Source: Tachypleus tridentatus
Taxonomy: Eukaryota > Arthropoda > Merostomata > Xiphosura > Limulidae
NCBI RefSeq assembly: GCF_004210375.1
Contig: NC_134837.1
Location: 16,623,798 to 16,687,797, forward strand
Direction of reading: 5' to 3'
Length of the DNA: 64,000 bases
This document shows, piece by piece, positions 1-11,548 of the stretch. Each line of letters opens with the position of its first letter. Positions within the stretch are counted from its first letter, which is position 1. The notes under the pieces were generated by a model that saw only the letters and a list, made by a program, of their open reading frames with translations, was not told the DNA's origin and searched no databases. Made by a program: the position numbers and the translations under genes.

Positions 1-1266
1 ATTTGTGTTTAATCAGTAACATTTAAATTGTTTATTTAAATTTAACAATTCAGTAAATTGACAATTAATAATAAACTAATTTAATAAACATTTTAACGGT
101 TTATTCGACTAAGGCTTAAACAGATAAAACAAACAATAAATATATAATCATACAAAAAGAATTTATCGTTCAAACTCTCATCATCTTTGTTAATTGTACG
201 GTTTATTAATATTTAGAAAAGTGTTTGCTATGGTTGTAAGCTTATAGAATTATAGAATATATTATACGAATAAACGTGGCAGAAATACAATTTCATGTTT
301 GCAGACGACGTTAAAATATCTTACGAGATATCTATCATCTGGATGAGATGAGATGAAGACAACTTAAGTATGACTGCACGTTTTATTTCATTTGCACTGA
401 AACCAGAATGTTATTTCGTAATACAACTATCAGGAATTTCAACAGATTCGACCCGCTTCCAGTGTCGTAACTCAGTCCAGAGGCTGAAATATAACAAGCA
501 GGATATTATATAAGTAACATTTTGTTAAAAGGGTATCATTATGACAAACTGGATGTCAACAAGGAGAAATTCTATTGAGTAAGAAGTCAAAGAAGCATAT
601 GTGATACAAAATTAAAACGAAGTGATAACTTTATGAAAACATTCCCAACCACGCCCTTACCTCGATGTACAGCTGGCATCTAAAGTATCAGTTCATGTTT
701 TGTAGGAAACCTTAAATAACTTTAATTTACATTTTATTGGAAAGCGTCTTTAGGTGGAAGTATGAAACCTAAATAAAAACGAATGAGAGTAACTAGTTTC
801 ATCCACCTGAATGTGAAATTAAAAAGTAAAACGATAAAGTAGTTTATTCATAATGTTTATTACAACATAATTCAAATTAATTATCTCCATGCACTTTGAG
901 TAATGTACTCATTAAAATATTTTTAATAGCTCTTGATATGGGTATACACTATCTTTTATGCAATATACCACCAACCATTCATAAAGTGATTTTACTAGGC
1001 ATTATAGAGCTTTAAAATGGTCTTCCATACTACGTAGTTTCGTCCATTAACACGGCCTTTTATACTATATATTAACAATTCTTAGCACGGCTTTCTATAC
1101 AATATACTATCACCTTTTAACACCAATTTTTTAAACTTTATTCAATCACTGTTAACACAATTCTTACGTTTCACTCTATCTACTTTAAACACGAGTTGTT
1201 GTTTTTTGCACTTTATTCACTCTTAACATGGATTTTTGTTTGAAATTTAAGCATTTAAAAGCTACA
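1..1266. other. AT-rich non-coding stretch
   Basis: No exon, RNA or recognisable transposon is visible. From about 940 to 1250 there is a faint degenerate repetition of phrases such as ttaacacggccttttatact and ttagcacggctttctatac, spaced roughly 50-60 bp, which looks like an old tandem repeat. Confidence 0.5.
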
Positions 1267-1267
1267 T

Positions 1268-1539
1268 TGGTTTGGTTTGAGTTTCGCGCAAAGCTACTCG
1301 AGGGCTATGTGCGCTAGCCGTCCCTGATTTTGCAGTGTAAGACTAGAGGGAAGACAGCTAGCCAACACCACCTACCGTCAACTCTTGACCTACTATTTTA
1401 TCAAAGAATAGTGGGATTGACCGTCACATTATAACGCTCCTATTGCTGAAAGTGCGAGCATGTTTGGTGTGACGGGGATTCAAACCCTCGACCCTCAGCT
1501 TATAAGTCGAGCTCCTTAACCATCTGGCCATGCCGGACC
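1268..1539 (-). mobile_element. tRNA-derived SINE, family A
   Basis: Reading the minus strand gives the family A layout. First is a tRNA-like head with an A box (tggccagatggttaagg) and a B box (gggtttgaatcccc). Then comes the body ending in the 'ctaaattagggacggctagc' region, then the tail 'tagctttgcgcgaaact'. Several point differences from the other copies show it is old. The short open frame across it is an accident of the SINE. Confidence 0.85.
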
Positions 1540-1598
1540 CGAGATGGTTAGGCGACATTTGGGATATTATATTCAGTCTTGGGATCCTAAAGTAACTG

Positions 1599-1830
1599 GC
1601 CCTGCAAGACCAGGTGGCTAGTGCGCTCGATTCGTAAATCTGAGGTTCGCGGGCTCGAATCTCTGTCGTACTAAACATGCGCGCCCTTTCAGTCGTAGGG
1701 GTGTTATAAAGAAATGGTCAATTCCATTATTCGTTGGTAAAAGAGTAACCCAAGAGTTGGCAGTGGTTTGTAATGATTAACTTCCTCCAGACTTACAGAT
1801 CTGAATTAGGGATGTCTAGTGTAGATGATG
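1599..1830 (+). mobile_element. tRNA-derived SINE, family A, degraded 3' part
   Basis: The head starts at the 'ggccctgcaagaccaggtgg' phrase and keeps a B-box-like 'gggctcgaatctc'. The body follows as far as 'gaattagggatgtctagtg'. The tail motif (tagctttgcgcgaa) is missing or too decayed to see. Confidence 0.75.
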
Positions 1831-2470
1831 GTACCTAAAATATTAGTCTGAATCCTCAATCTGTTTCATGCTCGAGCTTGTAAGAGGTGATGTTTTATGG
1901 ATAATTCCCTACCTTACATATGCTGTAAAATGTATCAAAGTGCTAGAAAGTTCAGTTGTAGGAATAAGTAATGTACATAATACACATCAGCGATCGCCTG
2001 GTAACGAGGTTACTCAGTAAATGGCATAACAGATTAGCGGTAGAGACCAGTTGATATAAAAGAGACAGAAACATCAGCTTCGATCAGTAAGTTGTACAGT
2101 TACAGAAACTTAGTCGATCGTTTCTCTATCGGATAAAGTTACAGTCAAGATTTTTAAGTTGTGAAATAAGAGTGTGCGAACAGGACATGTGAACATAATA
2201 CACAAGCAAAAAAGCTTTAAATCAGTAGACAGATTCAGTTACTGTGTTGTAGCGTCGTTACTATGGAAACCTACTATCCATTAAAGTTACATTGCTTTGA
2301 TAATCGTATTTTTTTTATTAATACCTACAGCTTGTATTAATACTTATAACTAAATATGTTTCCATATGCGAAGTCAATATTAGAGTTTTACTCAGTAGTT
2401 TAGAAATTGCGAGTGGTATAAATATAAAAAACGTAGTTTGAAATTGCTTATGATTGGTTTGTTTTGAATT

Positions 2471-2697
2471 CCGCGGGTTCGAATCCCCGTAGCACCAAAC
2501 ATGCTCGCCCTTTCAGCCGTGGGAGCGTTATAATGTGACGGCCAATTCCACTATTCTTTGGTAAAAGAGTAACCCAAAAGTTGGTTGTGGGTCATGATGA
2601 CTAGTTGCCTTCCTTCTAGTCTTGCACTACTAAATTAGGGACAGCTAGCGAAGATAGCTTTGGAGTAGCTTTGCGCGGAATTCCAAAAACAAACAAG
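2471..2697 (+). mobile_element. tRNA-derived SINE, family A, 5' truncated
   Basis: The copy begins inside the tRNA-like head at the B box (cgggttcgaatccccg) and runs to the tail and an 'aaaaacaaacaag' end. Loss of the 5' part fits incomplete reverse transcription. Confidence 0.85.
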
Positions 2698-2699
2698 AT

Positions 2700-3262
2700 A
2701 CTTAAATAAGAAATGTTTAAAGTTAATAAATAATAGCAACTTCTAACTCTTTCTTGGAGAACATGGAAATTATTCGGAAGTCAAATTAAAGAAGCAGGTC
2801 CGCGAAATTAAACTTTATAAAAGTTTTTATTTTAATAACGGATTTTCCATAATTCAGCTACACAAATTTCGAAGATATTTTTTTTTCCATCACGTGAGAA
2901 TTATTTTACAAACCACACTGATGTTTCGTCCTACATGTTACCTCCTCTTCATTCACGTGATCTCTTGATGAATGAAACCTTTCATCTTGTTCTTCGTTGA
3001 TGGTGCAGATATTTTCAGGGAAATCATCAATATGTGAATGTTAAAAATGCAATTTCGGGCCTATATTAAAATCCAAATCTTTGTACTTACCGAGCATGTT
3101 ATTGGGGATATTTTTGTAATATGGATCCCTGTCATTAAAGGCAATCCACGCTTGTTTTCAAACTTTCCTCATTGTCCCATCAGACTATTAATCCAAAATC
3201 AATTTCCTCACAAAAATTTACTATAAATATAACAGAATGTGTTCGCGTCACTTAAACAACCG
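2700..3262. other. non-coding stretch, nothing recognised
   Basis: AT-rich sequence. An open frame of 62 codons at 3038-3226 has no recognisable domain, no good splice context and AT-driven composition, so I do not call it a gene. Confidence 0.4.
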
Positions 3263-3265
3263 TTT

Positions 3266-3402
3266 AGCCCCCCCCCTTACTAGTACAGCGTTTTGTCTCC
3301 GGATGTACAACGTTCAAATGAGGCGTTCGATTCCCCTCGGTGGGCTGAGCAGATAGCCCAATGTGGCTTTGCTATAAGAAAACACACACACACGCACACA
3401 AT
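3266..3402 (+). mobile_element. tRNA-headed SINE, family C
   Basis: A tRNA-like head with B box 'cgttcgattcccct' is followed by the short tail 'gagcagatagcccaatgtgg', then 'ctttgctataag' and an (AC)n end. The same arrangement recurs at about 4250, 6120, 23830 and 49030. It has no family A body. Confidence 0.75.
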
Positions 3403-3536
3403 CGTTTGTTGCCATAACGATGAAAACTATTATTGAAAAGAAAAAAATAATATAAAAATGCAGGAACAAATAATTACAATCCAGGAATGACATGTCATGC
3501 GGCCTGTTAATCGTTTATGTACAAGCGGTGTATTCG

Positions 3537-3750
3537 TGGGTTCTAGAACAATCAGTAAGGCTCTGACATCGTGATTTGTCTAGAGAAATTTATTAGCCAA
3601 TGGTTGTTAAGATTTTAAGATGACGAAATGTGACCTGATTTCAATGAGTATGACTGAGTTATGTGAAAGTAAATATAACATTTTGTGAAAATTATGAACT
3701 TGAAGAAAAGCGGATGTCATTTTCGGATTCACCTTACAATAGAAAAACAA
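3537..3750 (+). repeat. unknown interspersed repeat R1, copy 1
   Basis: This stretch matches, in inverted orientation, the DNA at about 24265-24475. Shared landmarks in order are 'ggttctagaacaatc', 'gtctagagaaat', 'ggttgttaagatt', 'atgtgacctgatttca' and 'attttcggattca'. Identity is clearly above background but imperfect. No coding potential, terminal repeats or tRNA head were seen, so the class is unknown. Confidence 0.6.
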
Positions 3751-4247
3751 ATTTATTTGTTTCTTAGGTTTCCATCCTTTATAGTGTAAATCATGATTTT
3801 CTTATATTATTTTATAACGATAATAATTCAACTAAACAATCTTTATTAAGTGTATAATCTATAAATTATTAAGATTATTATAATTCTTGTAGATTATTTT
3901 CCTGGTTTCTTCTGTATTTGTCCATCTGTGTATCTATCTATATAAGTAAATCTTATTTTATGGACAAAGGAAAATGTAGCCACACAGCAAACCATAAAGT
4001 GAATAATCATTCAAGGGGCTCTGGTGTTTTAAAGTATCGACGGAAGTAAGACCCAAATTGTAACTTTTAACCTTGACTTCGCCTGCCTCACATGCTTGTA
4101 AGAAAAAAATAAGGATCAGCTGTGGTACTGTACCCCACAATAATACATATCCACCTTGCTCTCTCGCGGCGAGTTATCAGAGAAAACTAAATAAATAAAA
4201 TAAAAACAATGATAAAAAGTGAATAATTAGAATACAAGACAATAATA

Positions 4248-4370
4248 AGTGTGTGTGTGTATTTTTATAGCAAAGCCACAAAGGGCTATCTGTTGTGTTC
4301 TCTTAGGGGAATCGAACCCATGATTCTATTGCTGAAAATCTGCAGACTTACCGTTTAAATCATTTCAATA
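4248..4370 (-). mobile_element. tRNA-headed SINE, family C
   Basis: On the minus strand the head has a B box (gggttcgattcccc) followed by the 'agatagccctttgtggcttt' tail, 'gctataaaaa' and an (AC)n end (gtgtgtgtgt on the plus strand). Confidence 0.75.
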
Positions 4371-4640
4371 TAACGCCTCGAGGGAACAACATCAATGAGG
4401 GAGAGCAAAATTGTCCTTGAGGTTAGATTTCCAGCCCCGAATATGACGTTTGGGCATAAATACCAAGAGGTTAAGGTATTAATATATTAAGCCTAACCAA
4501 TATTATAAATATACCTCCTATCCTCCATCGATATATATATAATATATACATTCGTTATAGTTTAATGTTTTTTATATCTAAGCATCTCTTGTTTTTTTTA
4601 TAATTTTATTTCATCAAGGAATTTCCTTCCATTCTCTTAT

Positions 4641-4908
4641 GGACTGGCACGGCAAGGTGGTTCAAACACTCGACCTGTAATCTGAAGGTCTCGGGTTCGA
4701 ATCCTCATCACACCAAACATGCTCGCCCTTTCAACCGTTGGGGTGTTCAAATGTGACGGTCAATCCCACTATTCGTTGGTAAAAGAGTAGCCCAAGAGTT
4801 GGAGATGGGTGGTGATGACCAGCTGGCTTCCCTCTAGACTTACACTACTAAATTAGGGACGACTAGCGTAGATAGCTCTCATGTAGCTTTGCGCAAAAAA
4901 CAAACACA
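4641..4908 (+). mobile_element. tRNA-derived SINE, family A, with target-site duplication
   Basis: The full layout is present: tRNA-like head (A box ggcaaggtggttcaaac, B box gggttcgaatcct), body, and tail 'tagctttgcgcaaaaaacaa'. A 9-bp direct repeat 'attctctta' lies immediately before (4631-4639) and just after (4911-4919). It is a plausible target-site duplication from LINE-style integration. Confidence 0.88.
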
Positions 4909-5136
4909 CTATTCTCTTACAGTTCTGCATACGTGTATTTTCTTATGAACTTGTTTGTCTTTCCTTCAAATCTCTTCTTTTATATTTTATATATTATAAA
5001 GCCACAAAATAATAGACTTTTTACTTGTTGCTTCCTTAATGGTTTCTTTTACTACCAGAGTTCTTCAGTTTGTTCGTTGTCAACAATCATTCAGGATGTT
5101 CACTTCTTGTTAAAAATTCCACTCTTTCCCCATCAG

Positions 5137-5407
5137 GCCCGGCATGACCAGGTGGTTAAACCGCTCATTTCGTAATCTAAGGGTCGCAGGTTCGAATCCT
5201 CGTCAAACCAAACACGGTCCCCCTTTCAACAGTGGAGACGTTATAATGTAAAAATCAATCCAATTATTCGTTGGTTAAAGAGTAGTCCAAGAATTGGTGG
5301 TGGGTGGTGATGACTAGCTGTCTTCTCTCTAGACGTGCACTGCTAAATTAGAGCCGGCTAGCGCAGATAGTTCTCGTGTAGCTTTGCGCGAAATTGAAAA
5401 ACAAAGT
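5137..5407 (+). mobile_element. tRNA-derived SINE, family A
   Basis: It starts at 'ggcccggcatgaccaggtgg', carries the B box 'aggttcgaatcctc', and continues through the whole body to 'tagctttgcgcgaaattg'. Confidence 0.88.
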
Positions 5408-6110
5408 TTCCTCTCTGTTTATAACTGTTTCCAACTGATGTTGTTTACCTTCTTTTCTTCATAATCAAAACGTTCAAAGTACTATATATGCACAGTTTGT
5501 TTGCTGTAGTGCTGGTAGGCACCTCAATGTTTGATTTTATTTTGTCTGTTAGTTGGTCGGTTGGTTACTCCATTGCTGTGGATATTGGTTTTGAATTTCG
5601 ATAAAAAATACAGTTCGAGAGTAAACGGAGTTTTCTGTTCAACGTTAATTATTTACTTAGTTACGTCTGTTATCGAACGTTGGTTAAACAAACAGTAGTT
5701 GTTTAAATTAAGAAATAAAAAACATTTTCATTTATGTGTAAGTGACTTCTTGTTATTATTTTTATCGAATGAAACTATCGAATGATTTCGGGCAACAGAA
5801 TATACATTCCTATAACTTTATAAAGTATTATGTAACTTGGATTGCACATCTCATTTGAGCATTATTTGATAGGCACTGTAAGTGACCCATATAACTCAGA
5901 TATTCAGTTAATTTGTTACGTTAACCTTTCATAAATAATGCCTAACCAGGAACTATAACTGAAAAGTTTCCAGAACATTCAAATAAAGTACAAGTAGCGG
6001 TTAAAAGCATGTGTTACTATTGTTTACCTATCTATAGGTGTTTTTACATGATAATGCCAATATTAAATGGTATCGACATGAACGTTTTTGCGGATAATAA
6101 CCCTCGTGTG
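5408..6110. other. non-coding stretch, nothing recognised
   Basis: AT-rich DNA without convincing exons, inverted repeats or tandem repeats. Confidence 0.4.
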
Positions 6111-6117
6111 TCCCCCG

Positions 6118-6236
6118 TTATTACAAAGGTAAGTCTACGGATTTACAACGCTGAAATAAGGATTTCGATTCCCCACAGTGGTTTCAGCAGATAGCCTGAG
6201 GTGGCTTTGCTGTAAGAAAAAAACACACACGCACAT
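6118..6236 (+). mobile_element. tRNA-headed SINE, family C
   Basis: The head phrase 'gtctacggatttacaacgct' is followed by B-box-like 'atttcgattccccac', then 'cagcagatagcctgaggtgg', 'ctttgctgtaag' and a short (AC)n run. A 61-codon open frame over it is a shadow. Confidence 0.75.
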
Positions 6237-6910
6237 GACCCAAGTGATGTCACATGACAGGATTTTATCCGGAAGTTACCTCGTGTATGAAGATTGACAT
6301 ATTTGTTCAGGATTTATCAGTCTTCTTATAATTCTGAGAACCAGTGACAGATAATTAGCGTAATTTCTTGTAGAGATTATTAGCTTGTTTAATAATTTTT
6401 AGGTATATATATATATTTTTAGAGAGAGTTTTTATTATTGGATGCTCAAAAATAAATGTTTATAAACATATTAGTGATGAGTTTAATGATCATTGTGTGG
6501 ACCTGAAAAGCAAAAGACTGGTTTTAGTATGTTTCTTTTTAAGTAGAGGCCTTATCCTTTATCTTAATTTAGTGTCATTCATATTTCTGGTTATGGTGTT
6601 CAAAATGATTTAGTGTATTATTGTTATTATATTTAGAAAGATTATTTTGCCTTTGCAATTTAATAATTTGATCTAAAGCTAACTTACAGTTTCTGAGCTT
6701 TTTGAACTTTATGAGATATTATAAGGATTACAGCCGAAAATGTCGTTAATAACAATGATAACGAAACAATGATTCCAAGCATTCTCTTCATTTTACGTTT
6801 TATTTCTATGGTGCATTAACATATGACGTCATCTACTTCTTTACATTGTTTTCATCGAATTAATTTCTTTAATGTACATGCCAGCTTTTGGATCTCATTA
6901 GTGAAGGTAG
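6237..6910. other. non-coding stretch, nothing recognised
   Basis: AT-rich DNA. It includes a short (AT)n run near 6405 but no coding signal. Confidence 0.4.
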
Positions 6911-6920
6911 ATTACTTTTA

Positions 6921-7206
6921 GACCCGACATGGCAGGGTGGTTAGGGCACTCGACTCGTAATATGAGGGTCGCGGGTTCGAATCTCTGTTCCCTGGAACAT
7001 GTTCGCCCTTTCAGCCATTGGGCGTTATAATGGTGCGGTGGTCAATCCCGCTATACCTTGGTAAAAGAGTAGCCCAATAGTTAGCGGTAGGTGGTGATGA
7101 CTAGCTGCTTTCCCTCTAGTCTTACTCTGCTAAATTAGGGATGGCTAGCGCAGATATCCCTCGTGTAGCTTTGCGCGAAAATTTAAAACAAACAAACAAA
7201 CAAATC
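6921..7206 (+). mobile_element. tRNA-derived SINE, family A
   Basis: Complete copy from 'gacccgacatggcagggtgg' to 'tagctttgcgcgaaaat' and an (aaac)n tail. An 8-bp repeat 'ttactttt' just before (about 6911) and just after (about 7207) may be the target-site duplication. Confidence 0.88.
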
Positions 7207-7250
7207 TTACTTTTGACCATAAAATTATAAGTATTACTTCAGTACATTTA

Positions 7251-7512
7251 GGACTGGCATGGCCAAGCGCGTAAGGCGAGGGTCGCGGGTTCGCGCCCGC
7301 GTCGCGCTAAACATGCTCGCCCTCCCAGCCATGGGGGTGTATAATGTTACGGTCAATCCCACTATTCGTTGGTAAAAGAGTAGCCCAAGAGTTGGTGGTG
7401 GGTGGTGATGACTAGCTGCCTTCCCTCTAGTCTTACACTGCTAAATTAGGGACGGCTAGCACAGATAGCCCTCGAGTAGCTTTGTGCGAAATTCCAAAAC
7501 AAACAAACAAAC
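7251..7512 (+). mobile_element. tRNA-derived SINE, family A (subfamily A2 head), internal head deletion
   Basis: The head reads 'ggactggcatggccaagcgc' and then lacks the anticodon-arm segment (cgactcgtaatctgag in other copies) before the B box 'gggttcgcgcccgcg'. Body and tail are intact. A clear 10-bp target-site duplication 'agtacattta' flanks it at 7241-7250 and 7513-7522. Such a clean duplication suggests this is among the younger insertions here. Confidence 0.9.
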
Positions 7513-7522
7513 AGTACATTTA

Positions 7523-8310
7523 AAAATCTTAATTAGGTATCATATGTTATATCACTCTAAGTCGACCCTAAAGTTTAAAGGAAAGATATGACTCGGAAAA
7601 GCGCTATTCTTTGTGACCAATCTCATAATAGAGATCTTTAAACAGCTGTATGTCTCGATACTTAACGAAAACAAATCGTCATCACCAGTTCTCTCGAGAG
7701 ACTAGTTCGACAATTTTCGGAATGTCTAAAACAGTTGCAAACTAGATGATTGCTGGATGAGTCTGTAATATTACTAAGTTAAAAAAATAGTTTGAAACTA
7801 GTTTATAGAACTGATAACGATACCTTTAATTGTTTCTTAATAGATTTTACACAACATTTCAAAACTACTTAATTAGTGACTAATTAGTTTTCCGCCATCT
7901 GTTGATACTATGCCTACAACCTACAGTAGGGTTCCTCATCTCCTCTAACTTACACTAATATCGACTAGAACTGTCAAAAGCAATTTATATGAGCTTAAGG
8001 TCCCTGTAGGACTCGAATTAGATTGAAACAAGAGTTAGGAGAAGGTAACCACGACATAACGATCGAAACGTTTTGATAAATCCCAGTCTTTGCAATCCTA
8101 GCTCAACCCGATTGGTTTGTGTTTTTGTTAGCGTAATGACTTTTCGACCTTGCGTTTTCTCAGTATCTACAAGAGATAAACAGTTGTTGTTGTTTTTATA
8201 AGGGAATGAAAACGTTTTCCAGCTAATTTTTGATGTTTATATACTCATTTCTGCCTAGCGTGTTACATATTCTCCTAAAATTCGAGTCCGTATATGTATA
8301 GCGAGAGATA
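7523..8310. other. non-coding stretch, nothing recognised
   Basis: Mixed composition with no long frames, tandem repeats or transposon ends that I could identify. Confidence 0.4.
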
Positions 8311-8312
8311 CT

Positions 8313-8497
8313 TATTTTTACTAGATATATTAAACATTAATTTAAAACATTAGTCCGTACCTACTAATACCGATTTTTACTAGGTATGTTAAACATTCAC
8401 CTGAAACATTTGTCCGTACGTACTAATACTGATTTTTACTAGGTATGTTAAACATTCACCTGAAACATTAGTCCGTACCTACTAATACTGATTTTAC
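8313..8497 (+). repeat. minisatellite, ~60-bp unit, about 3 copies
   Basis: Three successive copies share 'ctaggtatgttaaacattca' and 'gtccgtacctactaatac'. The first copy is the most diverged. Confidence 0.8.
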
Positions 8498-8599
8498 GAA
8501 GTTTACTTGAAAAATGTGTTAGACGTACTTTAAAAGTTGACTTAGAATGTGCCTTAAAATTAGTTTAAGGGGCTAACTTAAGAAATATCTCTTAAACAT

Positions 8600-8735
8600 A
8601 GTTTAAGAAACTGATTTATGAAATAGCCAGTAGTTTAAAAGGGTGACGTGAAAATCTTGAACGTAGTTTAAAAGGGTGACATGTGAAATACCTTGAGCGT
8701 AGTTTAAAAAGGTGACATGTTAAATACCTTAATTT
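8600..8735 (+). repeat. short tandem repeat, ~36-bp unit
   Basis: Three to four copies of 'cgtagtttaaaagggtgaca' plus spacer. Weaker relatives extend upstream to about 8520. A 74-codon minus-strand frame here is produced by the repetition. Confidence 0.7.
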
Positions 8736-9048
8736 ATTACTTTTTAACCAGTGGAGATAAAAGCTAGTTGGTGTTAATTTTATGGTGGAACAGAAAATAA
8801 AGATATCGGAAGAAGGAAGACATGTGAGAGAGAAAAACAAACGTTATTAAATGCAAAAGAAACAGACATTTGGTCTTTAAGTAATGTCTAATTATTATTC
8901 TTAATTATCAAAAACCACTTATCCCAGATTCTCCAATGGAGGAATCTGCTCCTAACATCACTGTTCCTACGCAGGAGATGACTTGAAAAATTAAAAATGC
9001 TGAATTTTACTTCCATTTCCTTCGCTTTAGTTGGACACGAAACAGAAG

Positions 9049-9321
9049 GGTTTTGTTTGTTTCTCAATTTTTCGCAAAGCCATGTGACGGCTATCTGCGG
9101 TAGCCGTTCCTATAATTTAGCAGTGTAAGACTAGAGGAAAGGCAGGTAGTCATTATCATCTAACGTCAACTCTTAGGCTACTCTTTTACCAACGAGTAGT
9201 GGGATTGTAATATTATAACGCCTTGTCGGCTGAAAGGGTGAACATGTTTGGTGTGATGGGGATTCGAATCCGCGATCCTCAGATTACGAGTCGAGACCCC
9301 ATTTACCTGGCCATGCCGGGC
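9049..9321 (-). mobile_element. tRNA-derived SINE, family A
   Basis: On the minus strand: head 'agcccggcatggccaggtaa', B box 'ggattcgaatcccc', full body, then a decayed tail. Several substitutions mark it as an older copy. Confidence 0.85.
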
Positions 9322-9354
9322 TAAGAAAGAAGTTAATACTGTTTGTAATAAATG

Positions 9355-9968
9355 GTATGATGTAACTATCTGTACTTGATGATATAACTATCTGTACTTG
9401 ATGATATAACTATCTGTACTTGATGATATAACTATCTGTAATTGGTGATATAACTATCTGTACTTGATGATATAACTATCTGTACTTGATGATATAACTA
9501 TCTGTACTTGGTGATGTAACTATCTGTTTTTGATGCTATAACTATCTATTGGGCGGTATAACTATCTGTACTTGATGATATAACTATCTGTACTTGGTGA
9601 TATAACTATCTGTACTTGGTGATGTAACTATCTGTACTTGATGATATAACTATCTGTACTTGATGATATAACTATCTGTAATTGGTGATATAACTATCTG
9701 TACTTGATGATATAACTATCTGTACTTGATGATATAACTATCTGTAATTGGTGATATAACTATCTGTACTTGATGATATAACTATCTGTACTTGATAATA
9801 TAACTATCTGTACTTGGTGATATAACTATCTGTACTTGGTGATGTAACTATCTGTATTTGGTGACATTACCAGCTGTATTTGGTGACATTACCAGCTGTA
9901 TTTGGTAATATAACTATCTGTATGATATAACTCTGTGTGCTTAATGATATACCTATCTGTGTTTGGTG
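9355..9968 (+). repeat. minisatellite, 22-bp unit, about 28 copies
   Basis: The unit is close to 'tgatataactatctgtactt' plus two bases (period 22). Sequence variants (acttg, attgg, tttgg) are interspersed, and the right end is more diverged. It abuts the left end of the Tc1 element at 9972. Confidence 0.95.
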
Positions 9969-9971
9969 ATA

Positions 9972-10775
9972 CACTGCTAACCAAAATTTTAAGGCCAATG
10001 AACATAAAGAAAAAATATGCATTTTGCATTGTTAGAATCAACCACTTATTTGAGAAGAGCTTCGAAAGATGAAAATAAGAAATGGGAAAATAAAAATAAA
10101 AAACCTTTTTAGCATTTAATACGGAAAATGTGAACACTATGAAATTAGCCTAAATACCAGTTGGTCAATAGTTTAAGACTATACTGAAACAAAGCGTTAA
10201 TCGGTAAACACGTAACGAAATTTAGTCATTTGTGTTCAAGCAATAGCGTTGTCAACATTTCCCACTGACATGTCCTGTGTTACATTGGGTAAACATATGG
10301 TAAAGGCTAAAAAGTTGACAGAGTTTGAACGTGGCAGAATTGTCGAGCTGTAAAAACAAGGTATCTCTCAACGTGCCATCGCTTGTGTGGAAATGACTGG
10401 ATCTTTCAGCAGGACAACGCTTCAATCTACAATGCCCACAGGACAAAGGACTTTTTCATGACGAATAACGTAATTCTTTTGGACCATCCAATGTGTTCCC
10501 CCGAAATGAACCCCACTGAAAATGTTTGGGGTGGATGGCAAGGGAAGTCTATAGAAATGGACGTCAATTCCAAACAGTACATGATCTTCATGAAGCCACT
10601 TTCACCACTTGGAATAATATTCCACCCAGCCTTCTGCAAACGCTTATATCTACAACGTCAAAGCAAATGTTTGAAGTTATTTGCAATGACGGTCGTGCAA
10701 CTCACAACTGAGACTTCTTGTTTGGCATTTCCTACCCTGTTTAGGACTTCTTTTTGGTATGGTCTTAAACTTTTA
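9972..10775 (+). mobile_element. Tc1-like DNA transposon, internally deleted, right end lost
   Basis: The left end starts after a TA (9970-9971) with 'cactgctaaccaaaatttta'. The same end occurs in inverted orientation at 15937-16042. Between lies a ~325-bp leader and a broken transposase (10297-10711). The right terminal repeat is absent: shortly after the transposase remnant the sequence passes into Penelope-like DNA. Inference: either the PLE inserted into this element, or its right end was deleted. Confidence 0.75.
10297..10711 (+). pseudogene. Tc1-family transposase remnant (DDE transposase)
   Basis: Reading from the ATG at 10297 gives an N-terminal helix-turn-helix portion (MVKAKKLTEFERGRIVEL, then a TAA stop, then KQGISQRAIA). 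A deletion then joins this to the C-terminal catalytic half. That half is recognisable from QQDNA, which holds the second catalytic aspartate, and from SPEMNPTENVWG, which holds the third acidic residue. A frameshift near 10530 moves the C-terminus into another frame (TFTTWNNIPPSLLQTL), ending at about 10711. The first aspartate lies in the deleted part. With a stop codon, a large deletion and a frameshift it cannot make transposase. Family assignment is from these known Tc1/mariner motifs. Confidence 0.88.
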
Positions 10776-11548
10776 TAAAGGTAAAACTATCAAAAAAGTT
10801 TAATAAATACACAAACATTTTCCAAAATTTACAGAAAAAACTACTTAAAGCCATGCTAAACACGAAATACAAAGAATCACATGACTTACAAAAACAAAAA
10901 ATGAACCTGGACCATCAACTGGCATGCTGCATCAAACCAGAGATTTACGGACTTATACAACGAAACATAAACCAAATCATCACTAGAAATAACAGAGACA
11001 AAAAGATCTGCCACAACAAAAAACTAGAAAACTAAGATGCAAACAACAGAAAAGACACCACGACAAACCGTTCATAAACCTCATAATTAACAGATCCGAA
11101 CGACGATTAAACACACACAAGATGCATCTACTTCACAAAGGACTCAACTTCGCAATAGCACCTAGATACATTCCAACCGTAGAAATCAAAATATGTTTAG
11201 AAGATCTAGCCAGGAGAACAGTGATACTTTCCACAAAAAACAAAAACAAGAAAACAACCGAAAACAACCAATAAAAGAAAACAACTTCGACAATTTTATT
11301 GACATCCAACAGCCAAACATCCCAGGTAAAATTAAAAATTTATATCTTCCTAAAACACCTAAAAACAACATCTTAAATGATTTTTTCAAAGACTTTTCTC
11401 GCAAACCATCAACATAATTTCACAAAACAGAAAGTTAAAAAACAATCTCACAAAAAAAGAATTAATTCCATTAAAAACCTAAAACAAGAACAAAACATAA
11501 AAATTCTAAAAGCAGATAAATGAAACGCTATAGTCGTAATGAACACGA

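Noticed and set aside
11193..11417. 74-codon frame as a separate gene
   Set aside because: It lies within the broken 5' part of PLE copy 1.
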